A stretch of 64,000 nucleotides of DNA from Arthrobacter sp. SLBN-122 (GTDB taxonomy: Bacteria; Actinomycetota; Actinomycetes; Actinomycetales; Micrococcaceae): NCBI RefSeq assembly GCF_006715165.1, contig NZ_VFMS01000001.1, forward strand, positions 2,728,001 through 2,792,000. The letters are read 5' to 3'. Shown here piece after piece: positions 9,542 through 24,763 of this stretch; the stretch's first letter is position 1; every line of letters starts with the position of its first letter. Below the pieces are notes generated by a model that was given only the letters and a program-made list of their open reading frames with translations, made no database searches and was not told the DNA's origin. A program made the position numbers and the translations under genes.

Positions 9542-11623
9542 GTGACGACTAACTCAGGAACCAGTGCCGCATCCACCAAAATGCCCCAGCGCCGCATCAC
9601 CGAGGGCCTGCGGTTCGGGCGTTTTCCCATCACCGCCGTGCAGCCTGTCGTCGAGGACGGCAAGTTTCCGGCCAAAGCCCTGCCCGGCGAGTCCATTGTG
9701 GTGGGTGCCACCGCCTTCCGGGAAGGGCACGACCAGCTCGGCGTCAGCGCCGTACTCCTGGATCCCTCCGGCGCAGAGCGCCAGCGCGTGCGGCTTGCGC
9801 CGCCCCGCGGGGAACGCGGAATGGGAACGGACCGCTGGGAAGGCGTGCTCACGCCGTCGGAAACCGGAAACTGGTCCTTTGTGATCGAAGCCTGGCACGA
9901 CCGCTACGGCACCTGGCACCACAACGCGGAGGTGAAGATCGACGCCGGGATCGACGTCGAACTCATGCTCGCCGAAGGTGCCAAACTGCTGGGCGAAGCG
10001 TCCGCGGAAGACTTCCGCGACGAAGTTGACCGGGCCGCCCTGCGGCATGCTTCCGGCGTCCTGGCCGACCAGTCCCGCAGCACCGAGGAACGGTTGGGCG
10101 CCGGGTTCAGCCAGGAAATCGCAGACATCGTGGCACGCCAGCCCATCCGGGAACTGGTCACGGTTTCCGAGAAGTATCCGCTGCTGGTGGAGCGGGACAG
10201 GGCCGGCCGCGGCGCCTGGTACGAGTTCTTCCCCCGCTCCGAAGGCGCGGTCAAGGATCACAACACAGGGGAGTGGACGTCCGGAAACTTCCGGACCGCG
10301 GCACAGCGGCTCGACGCCGTGGCCGCCATGGGCTTCGACGTCCTGTACATGCCGCCCATCCATCCCATCGGCGTCCAGCACCGCAAGGGACCGAACAACA
10401 CCCTGGTCGCCGGGCCCAACGACCCCGGCTCACCCTGGGCCATCGGAGCCAAGGAGGGTGGCCACGATGCCATCCATCCCGACCTCGGTTCCTTCGAGGA
10501 CTTCGACGCCTTCGTGGCGCGGGCCAACGAACTGGGCCTGGAAGTCGCCCTGGACCTTGCGCTCCAAGCGGCCCCGGACCACCCCTGGGTGCAGTCCCAC
10601 CCGGAATGGTTCACCACCAGGGTGGACGGCAGCATTGCCTATGCCGAAAACCCGCCAAAGAAGTACCAGGACATATATCCGCTCAATTTCGATAATGACC
10701 CCGAAGGGCTTTCCCAGGAAATTCTGCGGATTGTCCTCTTATGGGTCAGCCACGGCGTAAAGATTTTCCGGGTGGATAACCCGCACACCAAACCGGTGTG
10801 GTTCTGGGAATGGCTTATTGCCGAAGTGAATAAAACAGAGCCCGGCGTGGTGTTCCTCGCCGAAGCGTTCACCCGTCCTGCCATGATGCACGCACTGGGC
10901 CGCGCCGGCTTCCAGCAGTCCTACACCTACTTCACCTGGCGCAACACCAAGAAGGAGATCGAGGCCTACTTCGACGAAGTCAGCCACGAATCCCCGGCGT
11001 TCTTCCGCCCCAACTTCTTCGTCAACACCCCGGACATCCTCACCGAGTACCTGCAGTACGGCGGGCCGGCGGCGTTCCGGATCCGGGCTGTCCTTGCCTC
11101 CACCGGAAGCCCGCTCTGGGGCGTCTATGCAGGTTACGAACTGTACGAGCACGTCGCCCGGCCCGGTGCCGAGGAGTACATCGACAACGAGAAGTTCGAG
11201 TACAAGGCCCGCGACTGGGATGCGGCCGCGGAATCGGGGCGCTCGCTGGCGCCGTACATCACCCGGCTCAACCACATCCGGCGTGACCACCCTGCGCTGC
11301 TGGACCTGCAGAACCTGACGGTCCACCAAAGCACCGACGAGTCCACCGTGGTCTACTCCAAGCACAAGACCCTTCCGGACGGGTCCAAGGACACCATCAT
11401 CGTGGTGGTCAACGTGGACCCCCATGTCACCAAGGAATGCAGTGTGGTCCTGGACCTGGCAGCCCTGGAGCTGGACCCGCAGGACCGCACACCGGGCGGC
11501 GGCTTCTACGTGGACGACCTGATCTCCGGCCAAAGCTGGGAGTGGGGCGAGTACAACTACGTGCGGCTTGACCCGCACGTGGAACCGGCCCACATCCTGA
11601 GCGTGAGGAGAATGCATTCGTGA
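9542..11623 (+). CDS. glgE: Alpha-1,4-glucan:maltose-1-phosphate maltosyltransferase (GH13_3)
   Basis: Adds maltosyl units from maltose-1-phosphate to the non-reducing ends of alpha-1,4-glucan. The 693 residues have the GlgE N-terminal domains, then the barrel with [14 protein letters not shown]. The nucleophile region is [11 protein letters not shown] (D412) and the acid/base is in FLAEAFTRP (E441). These are diagnostic for GlgE rather than amylases. The start is GTG at 9542. The last bases overlap treS in a GTGA junction (11620-11623), which implies coupled translation. First gene of glgE-treS-mak/glgB, so its substrate is made by the next two genes. Confidence 0.96.
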   Translation: MTTNSGTSAASTKMPQRRITEGLRFGRFPITAVQPVVEDGKFPAKALPGESIVVGATAFREGHDQLGVSAVLLDPSGAERQRVRLAPPRGERGMGTDRWEGVLTPSETGNWSFVIEAWHDRYGTWHHNAEVKIDAGIDVELMLAEGAKLLGEASAEDFRDEVDRAALRHASGVLADQSRSTEERLGAGFSQEIADIVARQPIRELVTVSEKYPLLVERDRAGRGAWYEFFPRSEGAVKDHNTGEWTSGNFRTAAQRLDAVAAMGFDVLYMPPIHPIGVQHRKGPNNTLVAGPNDPGSPWAIGAKEGGHDAIHPDLGSFEDFDAFVARANELGLEVALDLALQAAPDHPWVQSHPEWFTTRVDGSIAYAENPPKKYQDIYPLNFDNDPEGLSQEILRIVLLWVSHGVKIFRVDNPHTKPVWFWEWLIAEVNKTEPGVVFLAEAFTRPAMMHALGRAGFQQSYTYFTWRNTKKEIEAYFDEVSHESPAFFRPNFFVNTPDILTEYLQYGGPAAFRIRAVLASTGSPLWGVYAGYELYEHVARPGAEEYIDNEKFEYKARDWDAAAESGRSLAPYITRLNHIRRDHPALLDLQNLTVHQSTDESTVVYSKHKTLPDGSKDTIIVVVNVDPHVTKECSVVLDLAALELDPQDRTPGGGFYVDDLISGQSWEWGEYNYVRLDPHVEPAHILSVRRMHS

Positions 11624-13413
11624 ATTTCAATCCGCAAAGTTCCGGCCACTTCACCCCAAAGAGCACGTTCGAGCTAAATGCGCCTGGCCTCCAGCATGAC
11701 CCGCTGTGGTACCGCAAGGCCGTGTTCTATGAAGTGCTTGTCAGGGCCTTTGCGGATGCCAACGGCGATGGGTCCGGGGATTTCTCCGGACTCATCGACC
11801 GGCTGGACTACCTGCAGTGGCTGGGCGTGGACTGCCTGTGGCTGCCCCCGTTCTTCCAGTCACCGCTGCGAGACGGCGGCTACGACATTTCCGACTACAA
11901 CTCGGTCCTGGACGAATTCGGCACGATCAGCGATTTCAAGCGGCTGGTGGCAGAAGCCCACGCCCGCGGCGTCCGGGTCATCATCGACCTGCCGTTGAAC
12001 CACACCTCGGACCAGCACCCCTGGTTCCAGGAGTCACGGAAAGATCCTGACGGCCCCTTCGGGGACTTCTACGTCTGGAGCGACACGGACGAGAAGTACC
12101 AGGACGCGCGCATCATCTTCGTGGACACCGAGGAATCCAACTGGACCTTCGATCCCATCCGGCGGCAGTTCTTCTGGCACCGTTTCTTCAGCCACCAGCC
12201 GGACCTGAACTTCGAAAACCCCAAGGTCATCGAGGCGCTCTTTGATGTGGTCCGGTTCTGGCTGGACCAGGGCATTGACGGGTTCCGCGCGGACGCCATC
12301 CCGTACCTCTACGAGGAGGAAGGGACCAACTGCGAGAACCTTCCGGCAACCCACGAGTTCCTCCGGCGGCTCCGCACCATGGTGGACGAAAGCTACCCCG
12401 GGCGCGTCATCATCGCTGAGGCCAACCAGCCGCCCAACGAAGTGGTGGAGTACTTCGGCACCGAGGACGAACCTGAATGCCACATGGCGTTCCACTTCCC
12501 CATCATGCCGCGCCTCTATTACGCACTGCGGGACCAGAAGGCCGCGCCCATCATCGAAACCATGCGCGACACCCCGGACATCCCGGAGGGCGCACAGTGG
12601 GGCACGTTCCTGCGCAACCACGACGAGCTGACCCTTGAAATGGTCACGGCGGACGAGCGCGCCGCCATGCTGGGCTGGTACGCCCCGGATCCGAGAATGC
12701 GCGCGAATATCGGCATCCGGCGCAGGCTGGCTCCGCTGCTGGATAACTCGCGGGCCGAGATTGAGTTGATCAATGCCCTCCTGCTCTCGCTCCCGGGCAG
12801 CCCGTTCCTGTACTACGGGGACGAGATCGGCATGGGGGACAACATTTGGCTTGAGGACCGCGACGCCGTCCGGACCCCCATGCAGTGGAACCCGGACCGG
12901 AATGCAGGTTTCTCCAGCGCGGACCCCGGCAAGCTGTACCTGCCGCCCATCCAATCACTGGTCTACAACTACAGCATGGCCAATGTCGAAGCCGAGGCCG
13001 CCCATTCCGGCTCCCTGCTTCGCTGGACCCGGCAGATCCTCAGCGTCCGCAAGAACCACCCCGCGTTCGGGCTGGGCGGATTCAAGCACGTCGAGGCAGA
13101 CCACGACGCCGTCGTGGCCTACCTTCGTGTACTGCCGGACAGCAACCCGGCGGGAGTCGACGGCGAGACCGTCCTGTGCGCCTTCAACCTCTCCCAGCAC
13201 CCCGTCGCAGCCACCCTGCGCATCCCCGAATATGCCGGGCGCGGGTTGCGCGACGTCTTCGGTGGACAGATCTTCCCCGGCATCGGCGATGACGGAACCC
13301 TCACCCTGACCATCGGAAGCCACGATTTCTTCTGGCTCCGAATGCGCTCGGCGGGATCCAATCCGTCATCGCCCTACACCCAGGCCATGCCCATCCTGTC
13401 GATAGAGAACTGA
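11620..13413 (+). CDS. treS: Maltose alpha-D-glucosyltransferase (trehalose synthase)
   Basis: Interconverts maltose and trehalose by intramolecular transglucosylation (GH13_16). The 597 residues match free-standing TreS; the maltokinase is a separate protein here. Visible marks are [22 protein letters not shown] near the N-terminus, nucleophile D225 in [11 protein letters not shown], acid/base E267 in IIAEANQPP, the [10 protein letters not shown] segment and [11 protein letters not shown]. The start is GTG 11620, with GAGGAG at 11605-11610, overlapping the glgE stop by four bases. The stop is one base before the maltokinase start. It feeds maltose from trehalose (OtsAB is in this window) into the GlgE pathway. 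Confidence 0.96.
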   Translation: MNFNPQSSGHFTPKSTFELNAPGLQHDPLWYRKAVFYEVLVRAFADANGDGSGDFSGLIDRLDYLQWLGVDCLWLPPFFQSPLRDGGYDISDYNSVLDEFGTISDFKRLVAEAHARGVRVIIDLPLNHTSDQHPWFQESRKDPDGPFGDFYVWSDTDEKYQDARIIFVDTEESNWTFDPIRRQFFWHRFFSHQPDLNFENPKVIEALFDVVRFWLDQGIDGFRADAIPYLYEEEGTNCENLPATHEFLRRLRTMVDESYPGRVIIAEANQPPNEVVEYFGTEDEPECHMAFHFPIMPRLYYALRDQKAAPIIETMRDTPDIPEGAQWGTFLRNHDELTLEMVTADERAAMLGWYAPDPRMRANIGIRRRLAPLLDNSRAEIELINALLLSLPGSPFLYYGDEIGMGDNIWLEDRDAVRTPMQWNPDRNAGFSSADPGKLYLPPIQSLVYNYSMANVEAEAAHSGSLLRWTRQILSVRKNHPAFGLGGFKHVEADHDAVVAYLRVLPDSNPAGVDGETVLCAFNLSQHPVAATLRIPEYAGRGLRDVFGGQIFPGIGDDGTLTLTIGSHDFFWLRMRSAGSNPSSPYTQAMPILSIEN

Positions 13414-13414
13414 G

Positions 13415-16400
13415 ATGAACCAGCCAATCCTCACTCCTGCCCTCACCGCGCTGCTCAAGGAATGGCTGCCGCAGCAGCGGTGGTTCCCCGTCAAAACCCC
13501 GGATTTCACCATCTCCCAGGCCGGCAGCCTGGGGCTGGAGGACCCCAGCGGGCACGCCGCGCTGGCCGTGTTCCTCCTCAACGTCACCGTTGAGGGGCCC
13601 GACGGCGGCCCGCGCACCGCCGTGGTCCAGGTCCCCTTGAGCTTCCGGCCGGCACCGGCCGGCGGCATGGAACGCGCGCTGATGGGCGAAGCCGCCGGAA
13701 TGGATCCCACCCGCCCCTGGGTCTACGACGCCGTGCACGATCCCGACTTCGTGGGCGCGTGGCTCGAGCTCATCCGGGAAGAGTCAAAGGCCACCAGCGG
13801 CACTGCCACTGGATTCCGGGTGGAGGGGCCTCACCGTCTGCCCACGGCCAAGGGCGTGGTGAAGGTGCTCTCCGGCGAGCAGTCCAATAGCTCCGTCATT
13901 GTGGACGACGGCGAATCGGCTGCCATGGTGAAATTCTTCCGGGTCCTGTCGGACGGGACCAACCCGGAAATCGAAGTGGGCGCAGCCTTGACCAAGGCCG
14001 GCACCGCGGAAGTCCCCGCCACCCTGGGCTGGGTTCGCGGCGAATGGCTCGGGAAGCCCGGCGACGCCGGAGAGGGCAGCCGTTACGTCCAGGGCGAGCT
14101 TGCCGTGGCCCACGAATTCCTCGCCGGCGGCCGTGACGCCTGGCGGCTGGCGGTGGACGCGGCCCGCTCCGGCACCGACTTCACGGCAGAAGCCCGCGCC
14201 CTGGGGGCGGCCACCGCCACAGTGCACAAGCGCATGGCGGAGGCACTGGGGCAATCAGCCGAGCCTGAACCCGGCAAGGCGCCCGGACCTGCTGTTGCCC
14301 AGCGCGTCCGGACTGCCTGGGCGGAAGCCCATGCCGCCGTCGGACCTTACGACGACGCCCTGGACGCTCTGCTGGCCGACGTCGACAAGGTTCCGGCCGG
14401 GCCCCTGCAGCGGATCCACGGCGACCTGCACCTTGGCCAGATCCTCCTTGTGACCGGGCAGTCCGGCGACGAGTCGCGCTGGGCCATCCTGGACTTCGAA
14501 GGCGAGCCGCTGCGGCCCATCGCCGAACGGAACGTCCCGGATGTACCCCTGCGCGACGTGGTAGGAATGCTCCGGTCCTTCGACTACGCGGCCGGAGCAG
14601 CGCAGCGCGAGCAGGAAGGTGCCCAGGTCCACGACAGCTGGGTTGATGATTGTTCCGACGCCTTCCTTGCCGGCTACGCAGGGGTCATTCCCGGCACGGT
14701 GGACCGGTCCTCGCCCCTGTTTGTGGCATTGTGGCTGGACAAGGCGCTGTACGAAGTTGTTTATGAAATGCGAAACAGGCCCGACTGGCTGGCGATTCCA
14801 GTGAACGCCTCCAGACGGCTCCTAAGCGGTAACGGCGCCGGCGAACACGCCGGCGCAGCATCGGAAGGTAACAAAATGACAGGCTCAGCACGAACTGACC
14901 GCCCGGGGGTGCCGCTGCACGTGGATGAAGGCACCCTGGGCAGGATCGCGAACGGTGAACACCACGCCCCCCACTCCGTCCTGGGTGCGCACCTGGACGA
15001 TTACGGGCACGTCACCATCCGCACGGTGAAGCATCTGGCCGAAGCAATCACGGTGGTCACCCAGGCCGGTGAAGTGCCCATGCAGCACGAGGCCCACGGC
15101 GTATGGGTAGCGGTCCTGGAGCCGCTGGAACACGGCCACGTACCCGACTACCGGCTCACCGTCACTTACCCGGGCAAGGACCCGGTGACCGTTGATGAGC
15201 CATACCGCTACCTGCCCACGGTAGGCGAAGTGGACCTGCACCTCATCGGCGAAGGCCGGCACGAGAAGCTGTGGCAGGTGCTCGGAGCCCACGTCCGTCA
15301 CTACAAGTCATCGCTCGGGGACGTCAACGGCGTGTCCTTCGCCGTCTGGGCCCCCAACGCCCAGGCTGTCCGCGTCAAGGGCGATTTCAACGCCTGGGAC
15401 GGACGGGAAAACTCCATGCGGTCACTGGGTTCCTCCGGCGTCTGGGAAGTCTTCATCCCCGGCGTTCCGGCAGGCGCCTGCTACAAGTACGAGATCCTGA
15501 CGCGCGGCGGCTACTGGGTTGAAAAAGCCGATCCGCTGGCGTTCGGTACGGAAGTTCCCCCGTTGACGGCCTCCAGGGTGGTGGAACCGTCCTACGCTTT
15601 CAAGGACGACGAGTGGATGGAAGCGCGGGCCAAGCGGGACCCGCACAACTCGGCCATGAGCGTCTACGAAGTACACCTCGGATCCTGGCGCCTGGGCCTT
15701 GGCTACCGGGAACTCGCCAAGGAACTCGTTGACTACGTCAAGTGGCTCGGGTTCACGCACGTGGAATTCATGCCTGTGGCGGAGCACCCGTTCGGCGGTT
15801 CCTGGGGTTACCAGGTCACGTCCTACTTCGCCCCGACGTCCAGGTTCGGGCATCCTGACGAATTCCGTTACCTGGTGGACGCCCTCCACCAGGCGGGCAT
15901 CGGCGTGCTGCTGGACTGGGTTCCCGCACACTTCCCCAAGGATTCCTGGGCGCTGGCCCAGTTCGACGGCGAGCCGCTCTACGAGCACGCGGACCCCAAC
16001 CTTGGCGAGCACCCTGACTGGGGCACCCTGATCTTCGACTTCGGCCGCACCGAGGTCCGGAACTTCCTGGTGGCCAACGCCCTCTACTGGCTGGAGGAGT
16101 TCCACATTGACGGCCTGCGCGTGGACGCGGTGGCCTCCATGCTCTACCTTGACTACTCGCGGCAGGAAGGCCAGTGGCGGCCCAACCGCTTCGGCGGCCG
16201 GGAGAACCTCGAGGCCATTTCCTTCCTGCAGGAAGTCAATGCCACCGTCTACAAGACGCACCCCGGCGCCGTCATGATTGCGGAAGAGTCAACGGCTTTC
16301 CCGGGCGTCACCGCTCCCACCAGCCATGGCGGCCTTGGTTTCGGCCTGAAGTGGAACATGGGCTGGATGCACGACTCCCTGAAGTACATTTCGGAGGACC

Positions 16401-17101
16401 CGTACAACCGCAAGTGGCACCACGGAACGGTCACGTTCTCCCTGGTCTACGCCTTCACCGAGAACTTCCTGCTGCCGATCAGCCACGACGAGGTTGTCCA
16501 CGGCAAGGGCTCCATGCTCCGCAAGATGCCCGGTGACCGCTGGCAGCAGCTGGCTAACCTCCGCGCCTTCTTTGCCTACCAGTGGGCGCATCCGGGCAAG
16601 CAGCTCATCTTCATGGGAACCGAGTTTGGCCAGGAAGCCGAGTGGTCCGAGCAGCACGGCCTGGACTGGTGGCTCGCGGACATCCCGGCCCACCGTGGAC
16701 TGCAGCTGCTGACCAAGGACCTGAACGAGCTGTACGCCGCAACGCCTGCCCTCTACACCCAGGACAATGTTCCTGCCGGGTTCCAGTGGATCAACGGGGG
16801 AGACTCCGACCGGAACGTGCTGTCCTTCATCAGGCGGGACACCGAAGGCAATCCGATTGTCTGCGCCATCAACTTCTCCGGTTCGCCGCACGTCGGCTAC
16901 ACACTGGGCGTTCCCCTGGCAGGCGCGTGGACCGAGGTCCTGAACACGGACCACACCACCTACGGTGGATCCGGGGTTCTGAACAGTGGAGAGCTGAAGG
17001 CCACGAACGAAGGGCAGGATGGCCAGCCGGCCACATTGAGTGTCACGCTGCCCCCGCTTGGAGCGTCCTACTTCAAACCCGCTACCTCGTCCGCCAGCTG
17101 A
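13415..17101 (+). CDS. glgB: Maltokinase fused to 1,4-alpha-glucan branching enzyme (Mak-GlgB)
   Basis: One continuous 1228-residue frame carrying two enzymes. Residues 1 to about 470 are a maltokinase (Pep2/Mak type) making maltose-1-phosphate from maltose and ATP. It has an aminoglycoside-phosphotransferase-like fold with the catalytic loop in RIHGDLHLGQILLV (about 333-346) and ILDFEGEPLRP (about 358-368). Residues from about 488 on are a full-length GlgB. It has a CBM48 domain (FAVWAPNAQAVRVKGDFNAW, about 641-660), the nucleophile in LRVDAVASM (about 904), the acid/base in IAEESTAF (about 957) and SHDEVVHGKGSM (about 1023). The linker is Gly/Ala-rich. An in-frame ATG at 14876 has GGAAGG upstream, so separate GlgB may also be made. 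Last gene of the GlgE operon. Confidence 0.94.
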   Translation: MNQPILTPALTALLKEWLPQQRWFPVKTPDFTISQAGSLGLEDPSGHAALAVFLLNVTVEGPDGGPRTAVVQVPLSFRPAPAGGMERALMGEAAGMDPTRPWVYDAVHDPDFVGAWLELIREESKATSGTATGFRVEGPHRLPTAKGVVKVLSGEQSNSSVIVDDGESAAMVKFFRVLSDGTNPEIEVGAALTKAGTAEVPATLGWVRGEWLGKPGDAGEGSRYVQGELAVAHEFLAGGRDAWRLAVDAARSGTDFTAEARALGAATATVHKRMAEALGQSAEPEPGKAPGPAVAQRVRTAWAEAHAAVGPYDDALDALLADVDKVPAGPLQRIHGDLHLGQILLVTGQSGDESRWAILDFEGEPLRPIAERNVPDVPLRDVVGMLRSFDYAAGAAQREQEGAQVHDSWVDDCSDAFLAGYAGVIPGTVDRSSPLFVALWLDKALYEVVYEMRNRPDWLAIPVNASRRLLSGNGAGEHAGAASEGNKMTGSARTDRPGVPLHVDEGTLGRIANGEHHAPHSVLGAHLDDYGHVTIRTVKHLAEAITVVTQAGEVPMQHEAHGVWVAVLEPLEHGHVPDYRLTVTYPGKDPVTVDEPYRYLPTVGEVDLHLIGEGRHEKLWQVLGAHVRHYKSSLGDVNGVSFAVWAPNAQAVRVKGDFNAWDGRENSMRSLGSSGVWEVFIPGVPAGACYKYEILTRGGYWVEKADPLAFGTEVPPLTASRVVEPSYAFKDDEWMEARAKRDPHNSAMSVYEVHLGSWRLGLGYRELAKELVDYVKWLGFTHVEFMPVAEHPFGGSWGYQVTSYFAPTSRFGHPDEFRYLVDALHQAGIGVLLDWVPAHFPKDSWALAQFDGEPLYEHADPNLGEHPDWGTLIFDFGRTEVRNFLVANALYWLEEFHIDGLRVDAVASMLYLDYSRQEGQWRPNRFGGRENLEAISFLQEVNATVYKTHPGAVMIAEESTAFPGVTAPTSHGGLGFGLKWNMGWMHDSLKYISEDPYNRKWHHGTVTFSLVYAFTENFLLPISHDEVVHGKGSMLRKMPGDRWQQLANLRAFFAYQWAHPGKQLIFMGTEFGQEAEWSEQHGLDWWLADIPAHRGLQLLTKDLNELYAATPALYTQDNVPAGFQWINGGDSDRNVLSFIRRDTEGNPIVCAINFSGSPHVGYTLGVPLAGAWTEVLNTDHTTYGGSGVLNSGELKATNEGQDGQPATLSVTLPPLGASYFKPATSSAS

Positions 17102-17139
17102 GCCCGGCTCATGCGTTGTCCCGGTAGGGACTGAGAACG

Positions 17140-17172
17140 AAAGGCCCGGGATCCGCGCGATTCCGGGCTTTT
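17140..17172 (+). terminator. Terminator after the glgE operon
   Basis: AAAGGCCCGG (17140-17149) pairs with CCGGGCTTTT (17163-17172) with one mismatch, ending in four Ts, 40 bases after the glgB stop and before the rRNA promoters. Confidence 0.6.
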
Positions 17173-17204
17173 CGGGCCTAGGTGGGAGGCCTCCTGACGG
17201 CGGA

Positions 17205-17344
17205 CTGGCGATCCAGGATGAGTGGTGGTAGAGTTTATTTCCGCGCTGCTCCACGGAGTCAGACGGAAAACCGAACCCCCCGAAGCTTACGCTGAGGATG
17301 GTCGCGGAAACCGGTTTGACACGCAGGAGGTCAGCGGGTAAGTT
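17205..17344 (+). promoter_or_regulatory. rRNA operon promoters
   Basis: The clear promoter has TTGACA at 17316-17321, a 17-base spacer and TAAGTT at 17339-17344, about 240 bases before 16S. A weaker candidate lies upstream: CTGGCG at 17205-17210, 18 bases, TAGAGT at 17229-17234. Multiple promoters are normal for rRNA operons. The downstream one is well supported by consensus and spacing; the upstream one is tentative. Confidence 0.65.
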
Positions 17345-17403
17345 TGGAAAGTTGCTCCGGAGCGATCCTGAACGGAATGTTTGGGTGGTGCCGGGTGTGT
17401 CTG

Positions 17404-17425
17404 TTGTTTGAGAACTCAATAGTGT
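17404..17425 (+). promoter_or_regulatory. 16S leader element (antitermination/processing box)
   Basis: TTGTTTGAGAACT at 17404-17416, followed by CAATAGTGTG, is repeated almost exactly before 23S (19449-19461, followed by ACATAGTGG). Such repeated leader boxes act in antitermination and RNase III processing in actinobacterial rRNA operons. The repeat is seen; the role is inferred. Confidence 0.55.
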
Positions 17426-17575
17426 GCCAAGTTTGTTGATACCGATTTTTTATGAATTGGTTGAATTTGCTGTGCCGCCACCCCGTGGTTGGCATGGTTT
17501 TTACAGCTGGTTTCAAATTTTGTGCAGCCGTGGTCGCCGTTATTTCCGGTGGTTGTGGTTGTGTCTGTTTTACTT

Positions 17576-22784
<5,209 letters not shown>

Positions 22785-22919
22785 GGTTCCCAACCAACAA
22801 CCCCCAACACCAGGGGAATGGTTGCACGGAACCAACACAACTGAATAACAACACCACAATGTTGTAACCACACAAGTCTTCCCACACCACCCCCCACGGG
22901 TTGGTGACGGGTACAAGGG

Positions 22920-23036
22920 TTACGGCGGTCATAGCGTGGGGGAAACGCCCGGTCCCATTCCGAACCCGGAAGCTAAGACCCACAGCGCCGATGGTACTGC
23001 ACCCGGGAGGGTGTGGGAGAGTAGGTCACCGCCGGA
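22920..23036 (+). rRNA. rrf: 5S ribosomal RNA
   Basis: 117 bases. TACGGCGGTCATAGCG at the 5' end pairs with the GGTCACCGCCGG 3' region. The internal CCCGGTCCCATTCCGAACCCGGAAG is the conserved loop A to helix III block. It sits about 175 bases after 23S. Confidence 0.96.
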
Positions 23037-23045
23037 CACACATTG

Positions 23046-23081
23046 AGTAGGACCCTGACAAAGGAATGTCAGGGTCCTACT
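23046..23081 (+). terminator. rRNA operon terminator
   Basis: A perfect 15-bp stem, AGTAGGACCCTGACA (23046-23060) with TGTCAGGGTCCTACT (23067-23081), has a six-base loop and starts 10 bases after 5S. The T-run behind it is short (GCTTT). Confidence 0.85.
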
Positions 23082-23181
23082 GCTTTAACCACTCGTTTTA
23101 CTACTTGGCTGTGAGCACCCAGCCCCTCCTCCTGGTTCGCGTGCCGCCCTCCGCAGGATTGCGCGGGTAAAGTATTTCCCC

Positions 23182-23697
23182 ATGAGCAGCATCTTTAGCC
23201 ACGCACAGGATTCTTTTGATGACGCCGGACAGCGGGCAACTGATCCCTTGGAACCGGTGGTGAACACCGTCGTTGTCCCCGGCCCCGTCGCGCGGGCTTT
23301 TGCCGGCTTTACGGACCACGCCCACTTGTGGTGGCCCTTGGAGCAGCATGGCGTGTACGGCGCCGGCTCATATGTCGAGTTTGAAGAGAACCTGATCCTC
23401 GAAACTGCAGATGACGGCCGCACCAGTATCTGGGGAACCCTTGATGACTGGCAGCCGCCCCTGTCGTTCCACGCCAGCTGGCATCCCGGGACTACGGCGC
23501 TGTGGTCTACTGAGCTCCTGGTGGTATTCCGCGCCGTCGACGCGGGAACTGAGGTCCGGGTATTCCATGAAGGGTGGGAGGGCGCCGAGGACCCTGCTGC
23601 CGCGCGCCAAGAGTACGTGGAGGCCTGGCCGCTGATCCTGGACAGGTATGCACGCTTCATGGGAGCGGAGGACACCCCGGATGACTCCGTGCGGTAA
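23182..23697 (+). CDS. SRPBCC-family protein (AHSA1/START-like)
   Basis: A 171-residue protein with the START/Bet v1-like pattern of the Aha1 (activator of Hsp90 ATPase C-terminal) subgroup. VVVPGPVARAFAGFTDHAHLWWPL (about residues 31-54) is the usual opening helix with its Trp pair. It is followed by strand motifs ending in TELLVVFRAVDAGTEVRVFHEGW and a long C-terminal helix. Such proteins bind hydrophobic ligands; no specific ligand can be named. It stands alone after the rRNA terminator and is convergent with the LacI gene. No strong ribosome-binding site is visible before ATG 23182, so expression may be leaderless or weak. Confidence 0.8.
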   Translation: MSSIFSHAQDSFDDAGQRATDPLEPVVNTVVVPGPVARAFAGFTDHAHLWWPLEQHGVYGAGSYVEFEENLILETADDGRTSIWGTLDDWQPPLSFHASWHPGTTALWSTELLVVFRAVDAGTEVRVFHEGWEGAEDPAAARQEYVEAWPLILDRYARFMGAEDTPDDSVR

Positions 23698-23705
23698 CGG
23701 TTGAC

Positions 23706-24761
23706 CTAACCCCGGTGCGCGGCTGTGTCCGGCGGTACTGCGGTGCTGCTCCTGATCACAAACTTTGTCGGATATTCCTGGTCCCGCTCTCCATCCCCTG
23801 CCGGGCCGCCGTCGGACTCTCCGCCGGGGCCGTCCAGCAAGGCCAACGCTGTGGCAGCCGCCAGCCTTCCCTGGCCCTTCGGATCCTGGCTGATGGTGGT
23901 CAGGCCGAACGTTTCTGCAAGTTCGTGCCCGTCAATGCCCACGACGGAAAGATCCCGCGGCACCTGAAGGCCGAAGTCCCTTGCGGCGAGCATGATGCCC
24001 ACGGCCATCTCGTCGGAAGCCGCAAAAACGGCGGTGGGACGTTCAGCGGACGTCCCCAGCAGCCGGCGGCCCGCTGCATATGCACCTTGGATGGTGAAGT
24101 CGGCCCTGGCCTGCCACTCGTGGCGCAGCGGCAGGCCCGCGGCTTCCATTGCCGCAGCAAAGCCCTTTTGACGGAGCTGCGGAAGATTGAAATCGCGGTT
24201 CAGTGCCGCGTCCCCCGTGACATGGGCGATCCGGGTATGGCCCAGCCCAATCAGGTGCCGGGTGGCCATCATGGCCAGGCCCTCGTCATCGATTCTTATG
24301 GTGGAGGCGCCGCGCAGCGCCCCTCCGATGCCCACAATGGGACGGTGCACGGCAAGCAACTGGCCGATTTCTTCCTCGCTGAGCACCAGTGCCACCGCAA
24401 TCACCGCATCCAGGCGTTTCCGCAGCAGGAAGTCGTTCAGGATGCTGCTGCGGTGCTCCGGCTGCTCGCCCACGTTGTACAGCGTCAGGTCGTAGCCTGC
24501 ATCCAGGAGGGTTTCCGAAACGCCCTCAAGGACTGAGGAAAAGTACCAGCGCTGGACGTTCGGCACCACCAGCCCGATATTGTGGTTCCGCCCCGAAGCG
24601 AGGCTGGACGCGTGGTATGACGGGACGAACCCCAGTTCCCGTGCTGCCTCCTGGGCAAGGCGGCGGCTCCTGGACGAGACGTTGGACTTGCCGCTGAGCG
24701 CCCTGGAGACGGTGGCTACCGACAGGCCTGCCCGGCTGGCAACTTCTTTGATGCCCGCCAT
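23706..24761 (-). CDS. LacI-family transcription regulator
   Basis: A 351-residue repressor with an N-terminal helix-turn-helix and hinge (IKEVASRAGLSVATVSRALSG, residues 4-24). A periplasmic-binding-protein-like sugar domain follows, including NIGLVVPNVQRWYFSSVLEG and VVGIDGHELAETFGLTTISQD. Its start is two bases after the stop of the GH13 glucosidase gene, so the two are one operon. The likely operator is the palindrome at 26515-26532 in front of that gene. The inducer is probably a maltose or isomaltose-type sugar, inferred only from the partner enzyme. Confidence 0.9.
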   Translation of the reverse strand: MAGIKEVASRAGLSVATVSRALSGKSNVSSRSRRLAQEAARELGFVPSYHASSLASGRNHNIGLVVPNVQRWYFSSVLEGVSETLLDAGYDLTLYNVGEQPEHRSSILNDFLLRKRLDAVIAVALVLSEEEIGQLLAVHRPIVGIGGALRGASTIRIDDEGLAMMATRHLIGLGHTRIAHVTGDAALNRDFNLPQLRQKGFAAAMEAAGLPLRHEWQARADFTIQGAYAAGRRLLGTSAERPTAVFAASDEMAVGIMLAARDFGLQVPRDLSVVGIDGHELAETFGLTTISQDPKGQGRLAAATALALLDGPGGESDGGPAGDGERDQEYPTKFVIRSSTAVPPDTAAHRG

Positions 24762-24763
24762 TG

